The notes under the pieces were generated by a model that worked only from the letters and a program-made list of their open reading frames with translations, did not search any database and was not told where the DNA came from. Below, piece after piece: positions 1 through 7,499 of a DNA stretch of 35,778 nt. The stretch lies in NCBI GenBank assembly GCA_017467815.1, contig JAFUKI010000070.1, forward strand, positions 1-35,778. The letters run 5' to 3'. The stretch comes from Clostridia bacterium. Its GTDB lineage: Bacteria > Bacillota > Clostridia > Oscillospirales > CAG-272. Positions within the stretch are counted from its first letter, which is position 1, and every line of letters begins with the position of its first letter. Made by a program: the position numbers and the translations under genes.

Positions 1-71
1 AAATGCGTGGGATATTCACATATCCGGTGTATAATAGAGTAGAACCACATTTCAGTTAAAGGAGGGAGCAT

Positions 72-614
72 ATGCGGGAAGCCGAAATCCTGGAACTGCT
101 TCGGTCGCATGATGAGCAGGGCATGGAAGAACTGTTGCGGCATTACGGACCGCTTTTGCGGTATATCATAAAGCCGATTCTGCGGGACAGACACGATATG
201 GAAGACTGTCTCTCGGAAGCTGCCATGCGGATCTGGGAAAACTTTGATACATACGATGAAAATAAAGGCTCATTCACGGCATGGGTTACGGCCATAACAA
301 GAAACACCGCACTCAACATGGTTCGGAAGAAGAATCGGCATCCTGCAGATGGGTTTGAGGATGAGCCCGAGTCTCCCGAGCCTACCCCGGAAGAAATCAT
401 TCTCCGTGAAGAACGACAGCGTGAGTTGAAACGGGCGCTGGATATGCTTTCACAGAAAGAGAGGAATCTGTTTTACAGAAAGTATTATTATCTCCAGTCC
501 ACCGAAAAGATTGCCGCCGAAATGGGTATGACGGTTCGCTCTGTGGAAGGAAAGCTGTACCGGATCAAAAAGAAACTGCGTAAGATGATGGGAGGTGACG
601 AGGATGAAGTTTGA
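72..614 (+). CDS. ECF-type RNA polymerase sigma factor
   Basis: Directs RNA polymerase to a small regulon; acts in the cytoplasm. The 180-residue protein is the usual size for an ECF sigma factor. Region 2 spans about residues 25-95, with the acidic DMEDCLSEAAMRIWENFDTY helix and the conserved FTAWVTAITRN segment. An acidic linker (residues ~97-110) follows, then region 4 (about 115-172), with a helix-turn-helix in STEKIAAEMGMTVRSVEGKLYRIKKKL. The ATG follows a strong AAAGGAGGGAG ribosome binding site at 58-68. The 3' end overlaps the downstream membrane-protein gene by 11 bases, so the two are almost certainly co-translated, and that protein is the likely membrane regulator. A TATAAT lies at 30-35, but no good -35 is visible at the right distance, which could reflect autoregulation by this sigma factor. 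The family call is firm; the regulon is unknown. Confidence 0.93.
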   Translation: MREAEILELLRSHDEQGMEELLRHYGPLLRYIIKPILRDRHDMEDCLSEAAMRIWENFDTYDENKGSFTAWVTAITRNTALNMVRKKNRHPADGFEDEPESPEPTPEEIILREERQRELKRALDMLSQKERNLFYRKYYYLQSTEKIAAEMGMTVRSVEGKLYRIKKKLRKMMGGDEDEV

Positions 615-2151
615 CGAAAAAGACTTTGACTCCATGCTGGAAAACGACCTCGCTGACCTGCCGCCTGAGGATATCATTGCGGAAGTTACCCCATGGAAAA
701 AATCCATGCACCGTGTACTCATCGGGCTTGCACTCTCCTCGCTGACGCTGAACTTCTGGTGTCTGAATTACATACTCCCCGCCATCGGATTTATTCTGAT
801 GCTCCTCGGATTCCGCACCATGCACCGGGAAAACACGCCCTTCAAAACCTGCTATGCGATCACACTCATCCGCAGCGTCTACTATTTCCCGATGCTGATT
901 CTGAACGCCACGATCTATCAGCAGGCGTTCTACGAATCGGGCTGGACGTGGTGGCTGACGATTGGCAATCTGATTCTGCAGTTCATTCAGCTTGTCTGCC
1001 TGTGGCAAGGCATAAAAGCCGTACAGCGGAAAGCCGGTCTGGAAGAACACGCCGGCGGTGCGGTTGGGCTGATGGTATGGTTTGATATCATCTGTCTTCT
1101 TGGTATCATCAATTACAGCGGTATTATCATCGCTGCGATTGTGATTGTCGTCTACATCCTTGCCATCCGCAGTCTGTGGAAGCTGGCGGGTGAGATGGAC
1201 GAAGCGGGATATATGATCGAAGCCGCGCCTGTCCGTGTGCCGGATGTGGTGCTGACAGGTATCATCGTTGGATCCCTTGCTATCGGGCTTGCGCTGGCGT
1301 ACATTTTCGGCGGCGCATATCACATGGATTGGCAGCCGCTTGAAACTTCGCAGAATACGGAAGTAGCTGAAATCAAGGAGCACCTTATCACCCTCGGCTT
1401 CCCGGAAGCTATTCTCGATGATATGACCGACGAAGATATTCTCGATTGCAAGGGTGCAACAAGAGTGGCTCTGTGTGTTCGTGAGCATCCGTTCAATGAT
1501 GGGCATGAGGAAATGGTATATATCGAAGATCCACTCCCCACATGGATGGAGCCGGGATTTCATAAACAGACCGTATACGATGTCAAAGAGCTTGTTCTCA
1601 CCGGTGTCGCCGTGGAGCTTCCTACCGAGCGGGAACACTGGAAGATCATCCATCACTTCCGCTGGACGGCTGATCCCGGACATTTTGGCACGGAATCCAT
1701 TCAGCTCTGGCCTGCCTATCGCTCAACAGAAGGCTGGTGGGGGAAGGCAAGCGACTGTACCGGACGTGTACTGTATGATAAAGACGGTGTAAGCTATACT
1801 GCGCCGTATATCTCCCTCGGAAACGAAACCTACACAAAGAACAGTATGTTCTGGGGAAGTTCTGTTTCCACGGATATATTCGCTGAATTCTCCCTTCCGA
1901 ATAATGGCGAAAATCAGCGCGGCTATATCGCATATACGATCATGGAAATGCGTGACGGTGCCATCGTGGATGCATGGATCAACTACACCCATCAGCAGAC
2001 ATGGGCGCAGTATCCGGTACTGACCGCAAAACAGCAGCGTATGGCGAACAGCTGGAATGAAGCCGGTGCGTTCAAAACCATTCAGGATGCACTGCAGTTC
2101 TATCCGAAAGATGACGATCTTCGCATGATCGGCAGCGATGACGACAACTGA
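604..2151 (+). CDS. Polytopic membrane protein coupled to the ECF sigma factor, putative anti-sigma factor
   Basis: Likely controls the sigma factor encoded just upstream. The N-terminal ~35 residues are acidic and cytoplasmic-looking (KDFDSMLENDLADLPPED). About six hydrophobic segments follow between residues ~38 and 245, then a hydrophilic domain of about 270 residues. No zinc-finger anti-sigma (HxxxCxxC) motif is visible. ATG at 604 is preferred over the in-frame GTG at 595, because GGAGG at 591-595 is then eight bases upstream; from 604 the protein is 515 residues. It overlaps the sigma gene, which implies translational coupling. The partner role is inferred from this arrangement, which is common for clostridial ECF operons; I do not recognise a catalytic domain in the C-terminal part. 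The gene ends before a bidirectional terminator. Confidence 0.85.
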   Translation: MKFDEKDFDSMLENDLADLPPEDIIAEVTPWKKSMHRVLIGLALSSLTLNFWCLNYILPAIGFILMLLGFRTMHRENTPFKTCYAITLIRSVYYFPMLILNATIYQQAFYESGWTWWLTIGNLILQFIQLVCLWQGIKAVQRKAGLEEHAGGAVGLMVWFDIICLLGIINYSGIIIAAIVIVVYILAIRSLWKLAGEMDEAGYMIEAAPVRVPDVVLTGIIVGSLAIGLALAYIFGGAYHMDWQPLETSQNTEVAEIKEHLITLGFPEAILDDMTDEDILDCKGATRVALCVREHPFNDGHEEMVYIEDPLPTWMEPGFHKQTVYDVKELVLTGVAVELPTEREHWKIIHHFRWTADPGHFGTESIQLWPAYRSTEGWWGKASDCTGRVLYDKDGVSYTAPYISLGNETYTKNSMFWGSSVSTDIFAEFSLPNNGENQRGYIAYTIMEMRDGAIVDAWINYTHQQTWAQYPVLTAKQQRMANSWNEAGAFKTIQDALQFYPKDDDLRMIGSDDDN

Positions 2152-2213
2152 ACAAAATCCCCGAAGGCAGGTGAAAACGTCCTGTCCTCTGGGACCTATT
2201 TGGCGAAACCAAC

Positions 2214-2253
2214 AAAAAATCTCCCCGAAGTTTGGCTTACAGGGAGATTTTTT
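2214..2253. terminator. Bidirectional intrinsic terminator between convergent genes
   Basis: AAAAAATCTCCC (2214-2225) pairs perfectly with GGGAGATTTTTT (2242-2253) as a 12-bp stem with a 16-base loop. A-rich and T-rich flanks let it work on both strands. It serves the sigma operon on the plus strand and the PadR-DUF2812 unit on the minus strand. Confidence 0.9.
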
Positions 2254-2256
2254 ATA

Positions 2257-3402
2257 TCAGTTTTGTTTTTGGGCGATCACTGTGAGAACATCGATCAGCT
2301 CAGTCTGTGTATCCGAGGGCAGCGTGATCATCCAGATCAGGTTGCCCTTGACCGCAATGCATTCCAGTCTGCTGTTGACATAGGCTTTGTCAAGTCCCGG
2401 CACATCGATCTCAGTGAAATGTTCCACTGACCGAGAAAAGGTAGATGTGATCATTAGGGCTTCCACCATTCTGTCGATCATGGCACTGTTTTTCATCAGG
2501 TACACATCCTGGTACATCCACATATCGTCCGATTCGCTGAGCATTAAAAATTCCTGACAACTCCAGTGCTGTGCCGCAATGGAATTGTTGAAGTGAACTT
2601 CGCTTTCCTCATGATTGAAGATATTCGTTGTCCGCTCACCTTCATATCCAAGATCAGAGAGCAGGATGTACGGTCCGTGGGCGTGATTCTGCATTTTGTA
2701 GTGGTGATCGCCGGTGAAATCGTGAATGATACATCCGATCGTGGCAATCAGCAGCACGGTACTGAGTGTCATCCGGATCCAGTCTTTTGATTTCGGTTCA
2801 TGGTTCAGCGGGATGCCTTTTTTCATTTGATGATATAAGCGGCTGACATAAAAGAGTCCCCAAATGTCGCTGAACAGTATCCAGACAAAAGCAATGCCCA
2901 GAGCCGATATGCCGGCACTGTTTTCCACCCACGAAATGTACAGCTCTGCTGCCCATTTGCTTCCGGAGAAATTACCAACCATGAGCGAGAGTGCCATGAT
3001 GACTGCAATGTACAGGAAGGGGGACAGAAGTGAGCCGATGTATTTCCCGCGCAGACTTTTCAGCGTTGCCGCCTGCTGTTCGGGTTCCAGATAAAATTCC
3101 GGCGCATCACTGCCTTCCGGTGCCCGGAACACATGAAGAAAACCCTTGCTGTCCACGTATTCCCATCCGCAGTCCCCGTAGATCGCCACCTGTTCTGCAG
3201 GAAGTTCTCCGTTGCCATCCAGCATTTTCGGAGCAACCACTTCTACCCGATACCGCATCTGCTTCGGTTCTGTTTTCTCAAACTTGCTGAAGGTCACACC
3301 GCGCTTTACCAGCTGCCAGCCCTTCGCCGCCATATCGGAATAATATTTCTCCGTTTCCCCGATGGCAAATTCCTTCGGGTGAATCCCATATCGAATCTTC
3401 AT
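2257..3402 (-). CDS. DUF2812 domain-containing membrane protein
   Basis: 381 residues. The N-terminal ~100 residues match the DUF2812 pattern (KYYSDMAAKGWQLVK, then FSKFEKTEPKQMRYRVEV and WEYVDSKGFLHVFRA). Three hydrophobic segments follow at about 124-146, 163-187 and 211-230, then a hydrophilic C-terminal region of about 150 residues. DUF2812 proteins are commonly encoded immediately downstream of a PadR repressor, exactly as here (68 bases after its stop). The pair is therefore probably co-transcribed, with this protein as the regulated membrane component. The start has a strong GGAGGAGG six bases upstream. The biochemical function of the family is not established and I assign none. Confidence 0.87.
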   Translation of the reverse strand: MKIRYGIHPKEFAIGETEKYYSDMAAKGWQLVKRGVTFSKFEKTEPKQMRYRVEVVAPKMLDGNGELPAEQVAIYGDCGWEYVDSKGFLHVFRAPEGSDAPEFYLEPEQQAATLKSLRGKYIGSLLSPFLYIAVIMALSLMVGNFSGSKWAAELYISWVENSAGISALGIAFVWILFSDIWGLFYVSRLYHQMKKGIPLNHEPKSKDWIRMTLSTVLLIATIGCIIHDFTGDHHYKMQNHAHGPYILLSDLGYEGERTTNIFNHEESEVHFNNSIAAQHWSCQEFLMLSESDDMWMYQDVYLMKNSAMIDRMVEALMITSTFSRSVEHFTEIDVPGLDKAYVNSRLECIAVKGNLIWMITLPSDTQTELIDVLTVIAQKQN

Positions 3403-3470
3403 GTCTCATCCTCCTCCAGCGGCAGTGCCGCAGCCAAACTTGGCTATGTGTATTGTAAATCGGGTCAGCA

Positions 3471-3803
3471 TCACACGACCATGTTGTCAGCATTCTCCGT
3501 GGTATCTTCCAAAATTGCTCCGTCATGAACCAGCAGCTTCAGCCGCTCATATTCCGCTTGAAGTGCTTTTTTGCCTTCTTCCGTAATCTCGTAATTCTTC
3601 CGCCGTCCGTCCTCACCGGTCAGGATGATCAGACCTTCTTTATGCATACGGGTCAGAACGCCGTACAGTGTCCCAGGTCCCATCTCAAGCCGTCCGCCGG
3701 ACAGTTCTTTGATCCGCTGCATCATGCCGTAACCATGCCCCGGTTTCATGAGTGCCAGCAGTATATAGTAGTTGGCTTCCGTCATAGGTGTCTGCGCTGC
3801 CAT
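3471..3803 (-). CDS. PadR family transcriptional regulator
   Basis: A 110-residue winged-helix repressor. The N-terminal region has the typical PadR pattern: NYYILLALMKPGHGYGMM, then IKELSGGRLEMGPGTLYGVL with the recognition helix, then the wing with GRRKNYEITEEGKKAL at about 75-90. A short C-terminal helix (to residue 110) suits the small PadR subfamily that dimerises through one helix. It lies first in an operon with the DUF2812 gene and probably represses its own promoter: a consensus-like promoter and an adjacent dyad lie just upstream on the minus strand. Start ATG at 3803 follows GGCGGGAGG. The inducing signal cannot be read from the sequence. Confidence 0.93.
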   Translation of the reverse strand: MAAQTPMTEANYYILLALMKPGHGYGMMQRIKELSGGRLEMGPGTLYGVLTRMHKEGLIILTGEDGRRKNYEITEEGKKALQAEYERLKLLVHDGAILEDTTENADNMVV

Positions 3804-3828
3804 AATTCCTCCCGCCTTTCTTTACTAT

Positions 3829-3856
3829 TATGCGACGCGATATATCGTCTGACATA
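3829..3856. promoter_or_regulatory. Candidate PadR operator dyad
   Basis: An imperfect 28-bp dyad centred between 3842 and 3843. It has outer TATG (3829-3832) and CATA (3853-3856) arms and a perfect inner CGATATATCG core (3838-3847). It abuts the -10 box of the padR promoter and covers the expected transcription start, a position fit for autorepression. PadR-family operators often have ATGT/ACAT-like arms, so the assignment is reasonable but inferred. Confidence 0.5.
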
Positions 3857-3885
3857 ATACTATCATATTTTCGTAAGTCTGTCAA
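3857..3885 (-). promoter_or_regulatory. Promoter of padR-DUF2812 operon
   Basis: Reading the minus strand, TTGACA (3885-3880) and TAGTAT (3862-3857) are separated by 17 bases. This is a near-consensus vegetative promoter about 55 bases upstream of the PadR start codon. Confidence 0.75.
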
Positions 3886-3936
3886 TGCTTAGGAAGAATG
3901 ATGACTGTAAACAATTTATGTATTCGTCCTGTGCTA

Positions 3937-3965
3937 TTGACAAATCCCGTCTACTGTGGTAGACT
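3937..3965 (+). promoter_or_regulatory. Promoter of the blaI-blaR1 operon
   Basis: TTGACA at 3937-3942 and TAGACT at 3960-3965, with a 17-base spacer. The first BlaI-type palindrome (3949-3964) fills the spacer and overlaps the -10 box, so bound repressor would exclude RNA polymerase. Confidence 0.75.
3949..3964. promoter_or_regulatory. BlaI-type operator 1
   Basis: GTCTACTGTGGTAGAC: a perfect inverted repeat, GTCTAC-N4-GTAGAC, sitting between the -35 and -10 boxes. The identical half-sites recur in operator 2, centre-to-centre 28 bases away. Assignment to the BlaI-family protein encoded 48 bases downstream is by position and by analogy with BlaI/MecI dyads. Confidence 0.78.
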
Positions 3966-3976
3966 GTATATAGAAA

Positions 3977-3992
3977 GTCTACGGCGGTAGAC
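3977..3992. promoter_or_regulatory. BlaI-type operator 2
   Basis: GTCTACGGCGGTAGAC: the same six-base half-sites as operator 1, with a different four-base centre. It lies just downstream of the predicted transcription start, immediately before the ribosome binding site of the repressor gene, so binding would also block elongation or initiation. Confidence 0.78.
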
Positions 3993-4012
3993 AAGACGAG
4001 GAGGACAATCCA

Positions 4013-4384
4013 ATGAGCATTCCGAAAATACATGAAGGGGAATACCGTTTCTGTCTGATCATGTGGGAACATGAACCGGTGACGGCAGTGGAGCTTGCCA
4101 AACTGTGCGACAAGGAACTGGGATGGAAGCGCACCACTACATATACCATTATCAAGCGTCTGGGAGAGCGCGGTGTACTGAAAAACGAAAAAGGCACTGT
4201 AACATCCCTTGTTTCCAAGGATGATGCCCAGTCCTATGAGATCGACGAACTGGTGGAGAAAAAGTTTGAAGGTTCGCTTCCTGCGTTTCTTTCCGCATTT
4301 ACCCGACGCCAGGACATATCCGCCGAAGATCTTGATGAACTGCAGGCGATGATCGATCGGGCAAGAAAAGGAGGCGCCAAATGA
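4013..4384 (+). CDS. BlaI/MecI/CopY family transcriptional repressor
   Basis: A 123-residue winged-helix repressor, the usual size for BlaI/MecI. The DNA-binding half (about 5-75) has EYRFCLIMWEHEPVTAVELAK, then WKRTTTYTIIKRLGERGVL (recognition helix) and the wing KGTVTSLVSKDDAQ. The C-terminal half (~80-123) is the helical dimerisation region, where family members are cleaved on induction. The start follows a GAGGAGG sequence. The stop overlaps the next gene's start (ATGA at 4381-4384), so repressor and sensor-protease are translationally coupled, as in bla/mec operons. Two matching palindromes in its own promoter support autoregulation. No beta-lactamase gene is in the window, so the regulon is probably not penicillin resistance in the narrow sense. 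Confidence 0.93.
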   Translation: MSIPKIHEGEYRFCLIMWEHEPVTAVELAKLCDKELGWKRTTTYTIIKRLGERGVLKNEKGTVTSLVSKDDAQSYEIDELVEKKFEGSLPAFLSAFTRRQDISAEDLDELQAMIDRARKGGAK

Positions 4385-7065
4385 CCGAAATCTTTCTGCA
4401 TATCGTAAATATGAGCATCACAGCAAGTATTCTGGCTGTCATTGTACTGCTTTTGCGCCTGCTTCTGAAGAAAGCGCCGAAATGGATCAGCGTACTTCTG
4501 TGGGGACTGGTGGCAATCCGGCTGATCTGCCCGTTTGCTGTGGAAAGTCCATTCAGTCTGATGCCGAAAACGGATTGGGTTGAACAGGAAGCTGTGCCGG
4601 AGAAGGACCTGTTTTTGAACAGTGTGTCGGACAACATTGAACCTATTGATTTTTCCTCCTTGCGAGGAGATATCACGATACACTATTATCCGTTGGAAAA
4701 TCCGGAAATTGAAATTCATAGAGGTGTCAGTATTTCCTTTGTTCTGTCCTGTGTCTGGATCGCAGGAATGGCTGTCCTTATTCTGCACACGGTGATCTCT
4801 ACTGTACGCCTTCGAAAAAGCATCGGTGCTGCAATCCGTGTACGTGATAACATATGGGAAAGCTCTGCTGTGGACTCGCCGTTTGTTCTCGGACTGTTCC
4901 TGCCGCGGATCTATGTACCGCGAGGTATGACAGAAGAAGATCTTGCTTATGTGATCGCCCATGAAGAAGCGCATATCCGCAGAAAAGATCACTGGTGGAA
5001 ACCGTTCGGTTTTCTTTTGCTGACACTGCATTGGTTCAATCCCGTGATGTGGCTTTCGTACATCCTGCTTTGCCGGGATATTGAAATGGCGTGCGATGAA
5101 CGTGTGGTAAAGGAATATGACGAAGGTCAGCGTGCGGATTATTCCGAGGCTCTGCTGGAATGCAGTGTAAAGCGGAGTGCGTTACGCCGCACAATGATCT
5201 CCGCCTGTCCGCTGGCGTTCGGTGAGGTTAGTGTAAAGCAGCGGATCAAATCGGTACTGAACTACAAGAAGCCTGCGTTTTGGATTGTGGTTGTAGCGGT
5301 GATTGCCTGTACTGTGACAGCGGTATGCTTTTTGACGAATCCGGGGTCATTCCATTATTTTGGGAGCGTCGGAGCAGGACTTCGTTTTCCGAGCACAGAC
5401 CCGTCAGCGGCAGAATTGTGCGATATCAGTATAAATGGTCAGATCATCCGTGATGAATTCAAGGGGACTCTTTCCATTGACGGCAGACAAATGGAAGTTT
5501 CGATCTTCATGGATAACGATACTCCCACAATAGGATATTATGACGGTCCTCGTCGGGAAATTTACGGAATCCTCTTGGTATGTGATGATAAACTCAGCCG
5601 ATTCGCTTTGAAAACCCAAGAAACCAATGAATATATACTGTATGGAATGACGGCTGAAGAATTTGAATGGGAAATGAAGCATCGGAATTATTATGTAGAT
5701 TATCTGCATGATGTTGTGCTTCACGATATCACTGTGTCTGACAAGGCGCAGATCATTTCCGATATCCACACCGAGGGAAGAACCGTAATAATATACGGCA
5801 AGGACCTTGATACCGAGGAAATCAACCGTACATTTTATTCCGAAGATGACGTAATGGGTACATTGGAGTATCTGCCGAGTGAAGATATGAGGGCATTCTA
5901 TGCCTGTGCATCTACTTGCCTTAACGGTAAGGTGTATGTTGGATATTACCATGTTAACTTTCCCGCAGACGGAGACAAAGCAGAATTGATGACGCTGATT
6001 GAGGATGAATATCTTACCGAATCATCTTTACTGAATATCGGGTTCGATTTCAGGAATAAAAAACTGGAAATGCATAAATCGGAAACAGATCCGAGTGTGT
6101 TTGAAACCGCTCCTATGGAAAACGGTGCAGAGACCGGATATCCAACCGGAGAAATACAGCAGCCGCAGATTATGCTGAACGGACAGATATATTTCTATTC
6201 TGCCACCGGATTTGACGAACCTTTACCCGCTGGATTTGATTATGTGGGCAGTATCACGGGTATAGATAACATAAACGGTCCCCAAGAGGATTTTCAGGGG
6301 GCACGGGTTGAACTAAAGCAGGAAATTTATGCAGACAAAAACAATACGGACATCGTTTATCTCAAATATGAAAATGGCTTTGCAAAATACGAGGTCAGGG
6401 GAATAAAGCGTCTCCTTAACGATGCGGATGTCATCAGACTTTCCGGGAAAGGATATGACCTCACCTGGGAAGATTTCGACGCATATAAATACAAATACAT
6501 CGAAGACGGCTCGGGACTTTACATCCGCCAGTATGAGATGACTGACGAAAACTTTTCGCTATGGATCGGCGGCGATTTACCGGTAGGTACGCCTATGTAT
6601 ATCCATCTGAAGGCGGACAAACATGACGCCTACATCGACATCCGTGACGGCGAAGCACGGGAGTTTATAGAGGCGTTTATCGAAAAACAAAACGATTCGT
6701 CAGCGTCCGCCGATGAAATTATCGGAAAACAAAAATATACAGGTTACTTTTTGAGAACGGAGACAAATTGTTTCTTTATTGCGGCATCGGAAACAGAAAC
6801 CTTCTATAAAAACGAACCTGTAAAAATCTCTCCGCCGACATGGGACAAAGAGACCACAGTAAATTTTGACAGTTTCCAAAACGGCGACAAAATTGAAGTG
6901 GAAATATTACAGATAGGAGATACAGAGCCGCGGGATATGCCCGTATACAGTGTTGTCCTGGTGGAAGAAGGTACAATGGATAACATCAGTAATGGAGTGA
7001 TCGAATATCTCCGGCAGCTGGGTTACGAGGTGATAGATAGCTATGAAAAAGAACTCCCGAAATAA
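4381..7065 (+). CDS. BlaR1/MecR1-like M56 family zinc metallopeptidase with long extracytoplasmic sensor
   Basis: A membrane sensor-protease predicted to inactivate the BlaI repressor upstream. The N-terminal M56 part has hydrophobic segments near residues 6-28, 34-54, 113-132 and 300-320. The zinc site is HEEAH at 194-198, with the downstream EMACDE motif (235-240) supplying the third ligand. After the last membrane segment come about 570 residues, probably outside the cell. True BlaR1 carries a penicillin-binding sensor of about 250 residues there. I see no SxxK/SxN/KTG transpeptidase set, so the ligand is probably not a covalently bound beta-lactam. Segments near 590-680 (LNGQIYFYSATGFDEPLP) and 685-775 look like separate modules seen in clostridial M56 proteins. 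At 894 residues it is longer than BlaR1 (~600). Confidence 0.9.
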   Translation: MTEIFLHIVNMSITASILAVIVLLLRLLLKKAPKWISVLLWGLVAIRLICPFAVESPFSLMPKTDWVEQEAVPEKDLFLNSVSDNIEPIDFSSLRGDITIHYYPLENPEIEIHRGVSISFVLSCVWIAGMAVLILHTVISTVRLRKSIGAAIRVRDNIWESSAVDSPFVLGLFLPRIYVPRGMTEEDLAYVIAHEEAHIRRKDHWWKPFGFLLLTLHWFNPVMWLSYILLCRDIEMACDERVVKEYDEGQRADYSEALLECSVKRSALRRTMISACPLAFGEVSVKQRIKSVLNYKKPAFWIVVVAVIACTVTAVCFLTNPGSFHYFGSVGAGLRFPSTDPSAAELCDISINGQIIRDEFKGTLSIDGRQMEVSIFMDNDTPTIGYYDGPRREIYGILLVCDDKLSRFALKTQETNEYILYGMTAEEFEWEMKHRNYYVDYLHDVVLHDITVSDKAQIISDIHTEGRTVIIYGKDLDTEEINRTFYSEDDVMGTLEYLPSEDMRAFYACASTCLNGKVYVGYYHVNFPADGDKAELMTLIEDEYLTESSLLNIGFDFRNKKLEMHKSETDPSVFETAPMENGAETGYPTGEIQQPQIMLNGQIYFYSATGFDEPLPAGFDYVGSITGIDNINGPQEDFQGARVELKQEIYADKNNTDIVYLKYENGFAKYEVRGIKRLLNDADVIRLSGKGYDLTWEDFDAYKYKYIEDGSGLYIRQYEMTDENFSLWIGGDLPVGTPMYIHLKADKHDAYIDIRDGEAREFIEAFIEKQNDSSASADEIIGKQKYTGYFLRTETNCFFIAASETETFYKNEPVKISPPTWDKETTVNFDSFQNGDKIEVEILQIGDTEPRDMPVYSVVLVEEGTMDNISNGVIEYLRQLGYEVIDSYEKELPK

Positions 7066-7282
7066 TAAAAAAATCTCAAAATTGTTCACCATATCCGCCC
7101 TCATTCTCTCCCACCTCATGTGCATCGTAGTGGCGTACGACTACCGTGATATGCTCTGCGGAATCGCACACTCCTGCTACAGCGCACCGGCTGAAGCAGC
7201 ATTCTTTGCAATCATTCCGTTTGCCATCGGGATTCTGCTATGTGCTGCTCTTGCGTGGGTATTCGGGCGAAAAGCAAACTGA
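7043..7282 (+). CDS. Small two-helix membrane protein
   Basis: 79 residues. It overlaps the 3' end of the M56 peptidase gene by 23 bases in another frame. The N-terminus is strongly basic (KKNSRNNKKISK), followed by a hydrophobic segment at about 13-31. A short loop with two cysteines (CGIAHSC) comes next, then a second hydrophobic segment at about 50-72 and a basic end. The overlap and the terminator just after the gene make it the last cistron of the blaI-blaR1 operon. I do not recognise a family; a role in the same sensing system is inferred from position only. Confidence 0.65.
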   Translation: MKKNSRNNKKISKLFTISALILSHLMCIVVAYDYRDMLCGIAHSCYSAPAEAAFFAIIPFAIGILLCAALAWVFGRKAN

Positions 7283-7291
7283 CAGCATAAC

Positions 7292-7333
7292 AAAAATCAC
7301 AGCTTACACCATACAGTGCAGGCTGTGATTTTT
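7292..7333 (+). terminator. Intrinsic terminator of the blaI-blaR1 operon
   Basis: AAAAATCACAGC (7292-7303) pairs perfectly with GCTGTGATTTTT (7322-7333) as a 12-bp stem ending in a T tract (7328-7334 region). It lies ten bases after the small membrane-protein stop codon. Confidence 0.9.
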
Positions 7334-7345
7334 TATATGGGTAAT

Positions 7346-7480
7346 TTATTCTTCCAAAGTTTTTGCGTACTTCATCATACTGCTCCGGATGTAGTCGGTA
7401 GCAGATTGTCGATAAATCTGCTGCACCGTGGGCAATTTTTTGTTTTTTTACTTCCGGGTGAAACTTGACATACGAATACC
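7346..7480 (-). pseudogene. Probable C-terminal gene remnant
   Basis: On the minus strand, the frame ending at the TAA complement of 7346-7348 reads KLPTVQQIYRQSATDYIR followed by a basic helix-like end. It is preceded by an in-frame stop within an A-rich run around 7435-7450. Removing one A from that run joins it to an upstream frame reading HRYSYVKFHPEVKKQK. No start codon with a ribosome binding site is present. It looks like the degraded 3' end of a coding sequence, about 45 residues. The parent family is not recognised. The call is tentative because short protein-like stretches can arise by chance. Confidence 0.35.
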
Positions 7481-7493
7481 GGTGTGTTATCAT
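7465..7493 (+). promoter_or_regulatory. Orphan consensus promoter
   Basis: TTGACA (7465-7470), a 17-base spacer and TATCAT (7488-7493). No plus-strand gene with a ribosome binding site follows before the convergent DUF4091 gene. A 39-codon ORF at 7496-7615 begins only two bases after the -10 box, so it would have no leader or ribosome binding site and is probably not translated from that ATG. Confidence 0.55.
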
Positions 7494-7499
7494 ATATGG

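Noticed and set aside
7..35. Possible sigma-gene promoter with TATAAT at 30-35
   Set aside because: No recognisable -35 at 16-18 bases; could be a special ECF promoter but cannot be supported.
565..1683. Long minus-strand ORF (372 codons) opposite the sigma partner gene
   Set aside because: It lies wholly antisense to a well-supported gene, has no ribosome binding site and resembles no family.
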